Source: Bacteroidota bacterium
GTDB lineage: Bacteria > Bacteroidota > Bacteroidia > Chitinophagales > Chitinophagaceae
Reading direction: 5' to 3'
DNA: 8,734 nucleotides
Assembly (NCBI GenBank): GCA_947454745.1
Contig: CANGMV010000031.1
Location: forward strand, 1 to 8,734
The notes beneath the pieces were generated by a model that worked only from the letters and a program-made list of their open reading frames with translations, made no database searches and was not told the origin of the DNA. The position numbers were made by a program, and so were the translations under genes. Positions 7,358-8,734 of the stretch are shown one piece after another; the stretch's first letter is position 1; every line of letters starts with the position of its first letter.

Positions 7358-7390
7358 AAAAAATAGGCCTCAATTGAGGCCTATTTTTTT
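7357..7390. terminator. Bidirectional rho-independent terminator (34-bp perfect palindrome)
   Basis: A perfect inverted repeat centred between 7373 and 7374. It consists of a run of A, then TAGGCCTC, the central AATT, GAGGCCTA and a run of seven T. Read on either strand it forms a GC-rich stem followed by a U-tract, so it can end both metG (plus) and the convergent gene at 7392-8033 (minus). It begins in the last base of the metG stop codon and ends one base before the stop codon of the opposite gene. Confidence 0.92.
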
Positions 7391-7391
7391 A

Positions 7392-8033
7392 CTAGAATGA
7401 TATACACTCTTTTAATTCCTTTTCGGTGTAAGCAAAGCCATATTGCTTTAACACTTCATCAGGTACCCCATTCCATTGGTTTGGTGCATTGCCTTTGTAG
7501 TCTAAGTCCTTCACGCCAATTTCGGCAGTATAAAAACCTGTGGTTACTAAGTCTCTCATTTTATTAAAAAAACTTACACCTTGTGCAACTTCAGGTTTAG
7601 CTTTTTTAGGATAAGCAATTTCGTCTACAATGCCGATTTGCTCTTGCTTTGAACAAGACACAAACGACTTACCGTGTTTATTAAAACTATGTAAATCAAG
7701 CCATCTTAAACCACCACGTACAGGTACTTGATGTTCAGGCATGTCTTTTACAATGAACTCGATAAACTCAGGCACTTTAGCATCTGAAGCCGAACCACTT
7801 ACTGCATCCTTTGGAATAATAATATCACCAAGTACGGTAATGGTTGCCATTTCGTGCTCGTCAAAAAAGGTTGGTTCTGCTTTTATCTTTACCAAATAGT
7901 CCTTCTCTTCTTGCATACGATCATCGTCGGTTGCCACTGCTACTGTTGTGCTTGCATTTTTACAAGCCTCGATTAAGACACTTGCAGAAACGGTTCCGAT
8001 GAACATGGCTTTGATGGAATTCCTTCTGTCCAT
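7392..8033 (-). CDS. Gluconate 2-dehydrogenase subunit 3-like Tat lipoprotein
   Basis: A 213-residue protein of the 'gluconate 2-dehydrogenase subunit 3' family, the small partner of periplasmic GMC flavoprotein dehydrogenases. The N-terminus is DRRNSIK, close to the twin-arginine motif, followed by a hydrophobic stretch and Cys24 in VLIEAC. This suggests Tat export and then lipid attachment, although the lipobox is imperfect (Glu at -2). Typical features of the body are FFDEHEMATITVLGDIIIPKD at about 56-76, DAKVPEFIEFIVKD, GLRWLD at 107-112 and a C-terminal block with NQWNGVPDEVLKQYGF. In studied homologues this subunit carries the Tat signal and exports the flavoprotein as a hitch-hiker. 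The gene lies 44 bases downstream of the GMC gene on the same strand, with only AT-rich sequence and no promoter match between, so the two are probably one transcript ending at the palindrome. The substrate cannot be told from the sequence. Confidence 0.88.
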   Translation of the reverse strand: MDRRNSIKAMFIGTVSASVLIEACKNASTTVAVATDDDRMQEEKDYLVKIKAEPTFFDEHEMATITVLGDIIIPKDAVSGSASDAKVPEFIEFIVKDMPEHQVPVRGGLRWLDLHSFNKHGKSFVSCSKQEQIGIVDEIAYPKKAKPEVAQGVSFFNKMRDLVTTGFYTAEIGVKDLDYKGNAPNQWNGVPDEVLKQYGFAYTEKELKECISF

Positions 8034-8077
8034 AATATGTTAATTTAAAAAATTATAAATTTTAATAATTGAATAGA

Positions 8078-8734
8078 TTACAAGTTTTGCTTTTGTAATT
8101 GATCCAAAATATATTCTGAAGTACGCATCGATAATGCTAAAATAGTCCATGTAATATTCTTATCGGCTTGTGATGTAAATACCGATCCATCCACACAGAA
8201 TAAGTTACTACAATCATGCGCTTGTCCCCATTTGTTTAAGGCAGATGTTTTCTTATCTGCACCCATACGAACGGTTCCTGCTTCGTGAATAATATTTCCA
8301 GGATTAGATAAACCATATTTATTGCTTGCATCGTCTTGGTCACCCCATGTAATCACAGCACCCATTTCGTGCATAATTTCACGGAAGGTTTCCTTCATGT
8401 GCTTCGCTTGATTTACTTCGTATTCAGAATTCTTACAATCAAATTTCAATACCGGGATACCGTATTTGTCTACCACATTAGGGTCGATGCTACAGTTGTT
8501 TTCAAAACGAGGAACTGCTTCGCCACGTCCACCCATTCCAACATTCGCGCCATAAAAGAAACGAACGTCTTCTTTTAATGACTCTCCGTATCCACCTGCT
8601 TCCTTGGTTTTTCCATGTACTTGGAACTGACCATTCAAGCTTTGCATGCCCATACCAAAACCATAACTAGGTTGGCTCATTCCTCCCCAATATTCAATAT
8701 GGTATCCACGTGGAAAATCTAATTTTTTATTATC
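8078..8734 (-). CDS. GMC-family FAD-dependent oxidoreductase, C-terminal part (partial)
   Basis: The frame is open to the window edge, giving 218 residues of the C-terminus; the N-terminal FAD-binding Rossmann region is outside. The ATG at 8680 is internal, because conserved-looking sequence (DFPRGYHIEYWGG) precedes it in frame. The GMC C-terminal domain is clear: His150 (fragment numbering) in IIHEAGTVRMG matches the catalytic His, and the closing block NLFCVDGSVFTS...NITWTILALSMRTSEYI carries the flavin-contacting DGS and Asn193 at the position of the second catalytic His/Asn. The pairing with the subunit 3-like protein downstream points to a periplasmic glucose/gluconate-type or other sugar/polyol dehydrogenase that passes electrons to a cytochrome or quinone. 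No cytochrome c subunit is seen in the window. Four cysteines are present in the fragment, none in a recognisable heme motif. Confidence 0.92.
   Translation of the reverse strand, partial: DNKKLDFPRGYHIEYWGGMSQPSYGFGMGMQSLNGQFQVHGKTKEAGGYGESLKEDVRFFYGANVGMGGRGEAVPRFENNCSIDPNVVDKYGIPVLKFDCKNSEYEVNQAKHMKETFREIMHEMGAVITWGDQDDASNKYGLSNPGNIIHEAGTVRMGADKKTSALNKWGQAHDCSNLFCVDGSVFTSQADKNITWTILALSMRTSEYILDQLQKQNL

Noticed and set aside
8034..8077. AT-rich gap with nested AAATTT/TTAAATT repeats between the GMC and subunit 3-like genes, as a promoter or regulatory site.
   Set aside because: No TAnnTTTG box or stable hairpin is present; plain AT-rich spacer inside an operon is the simpler reading.

Overview
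The window looks like chromosomal DNA from a member of the Bacteroidota, most likely the Chitinophagaceae or a close relative. The reasons are the AT-rich composition, promoters of the TTG-N19/20-TAnnTTTG type, the lack of Shine-Dalgarno sites, a DUF6427-type membrane protein, DsbD-N-domain secreted proteins, a MetG with a C-terminal tRNA-binding domain, and a GMC oxidoreductase paired with a Tat-type 'gluconate 2-dehydrogenase subunit 3' protein. The family and genus assignment is inference; no rRNA is present. Coding density is very high and no stretch of 300 bases lacks a gene.

Layout. Positions 1-4245 hold a minus-strand run that reads right to left. A good Bacteroidota promoter (4216-4245) drives a secreted protein of unknown function with a striking aromatic-rich segment (2623-4197). 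Two bases after its stop comes a GTG-started polytopic membrane protein of the DUF6427 type (1649-2620). Then follow purQ (903-1565), a small secreted protein with one DsbD N-terminal-like domain (390-839), and the start of a second DsbD-like exported protein (1-329, cut by the window edge, apparently starting at TTG). Another minus-strand gene, an LD-carboxypeptidase of peptidase family S66 (4289-5191), lies upstream of this run.

At 5192-5218 the strands diverge: only 27 bases separate the S66 start codon from the metG start codon. The metG promoter lies partly inside the S66 gene, and its -7 box ends five bases before the metG ATG, which suggests a leaderless or nearly leaderless mRNA. metG (5219-7357) runs to a perfect 34-bp palindrome (7357-7390) that fills the gap to the next, convergent gene and should terminate transcription from both sides.

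On the far side, a minus-strand pair encodes a GMC flavoprotein oxidoreductase (8078-8734, N-terminus outside the window) followed by its probable Tat-exported, lipid-anchored partner (7392-8033), presumably a periplasmic sugar or polyol dehydrogenase.

Functionally this is mostly housekeeping: purine synthesis, methionyl-tRNA charging, peptidoglycan recycling, envelope thiol chemistry and sugar oxidation. I see no mobile element, CRISPR array, RNA gene or defence system. The least explained items are the aromatic-rich secreted protein and its tight coupling to the DUF6427 gene, the tandem DsbD-N-like proteins, and the very compact metG/S66 divergent promoter region.
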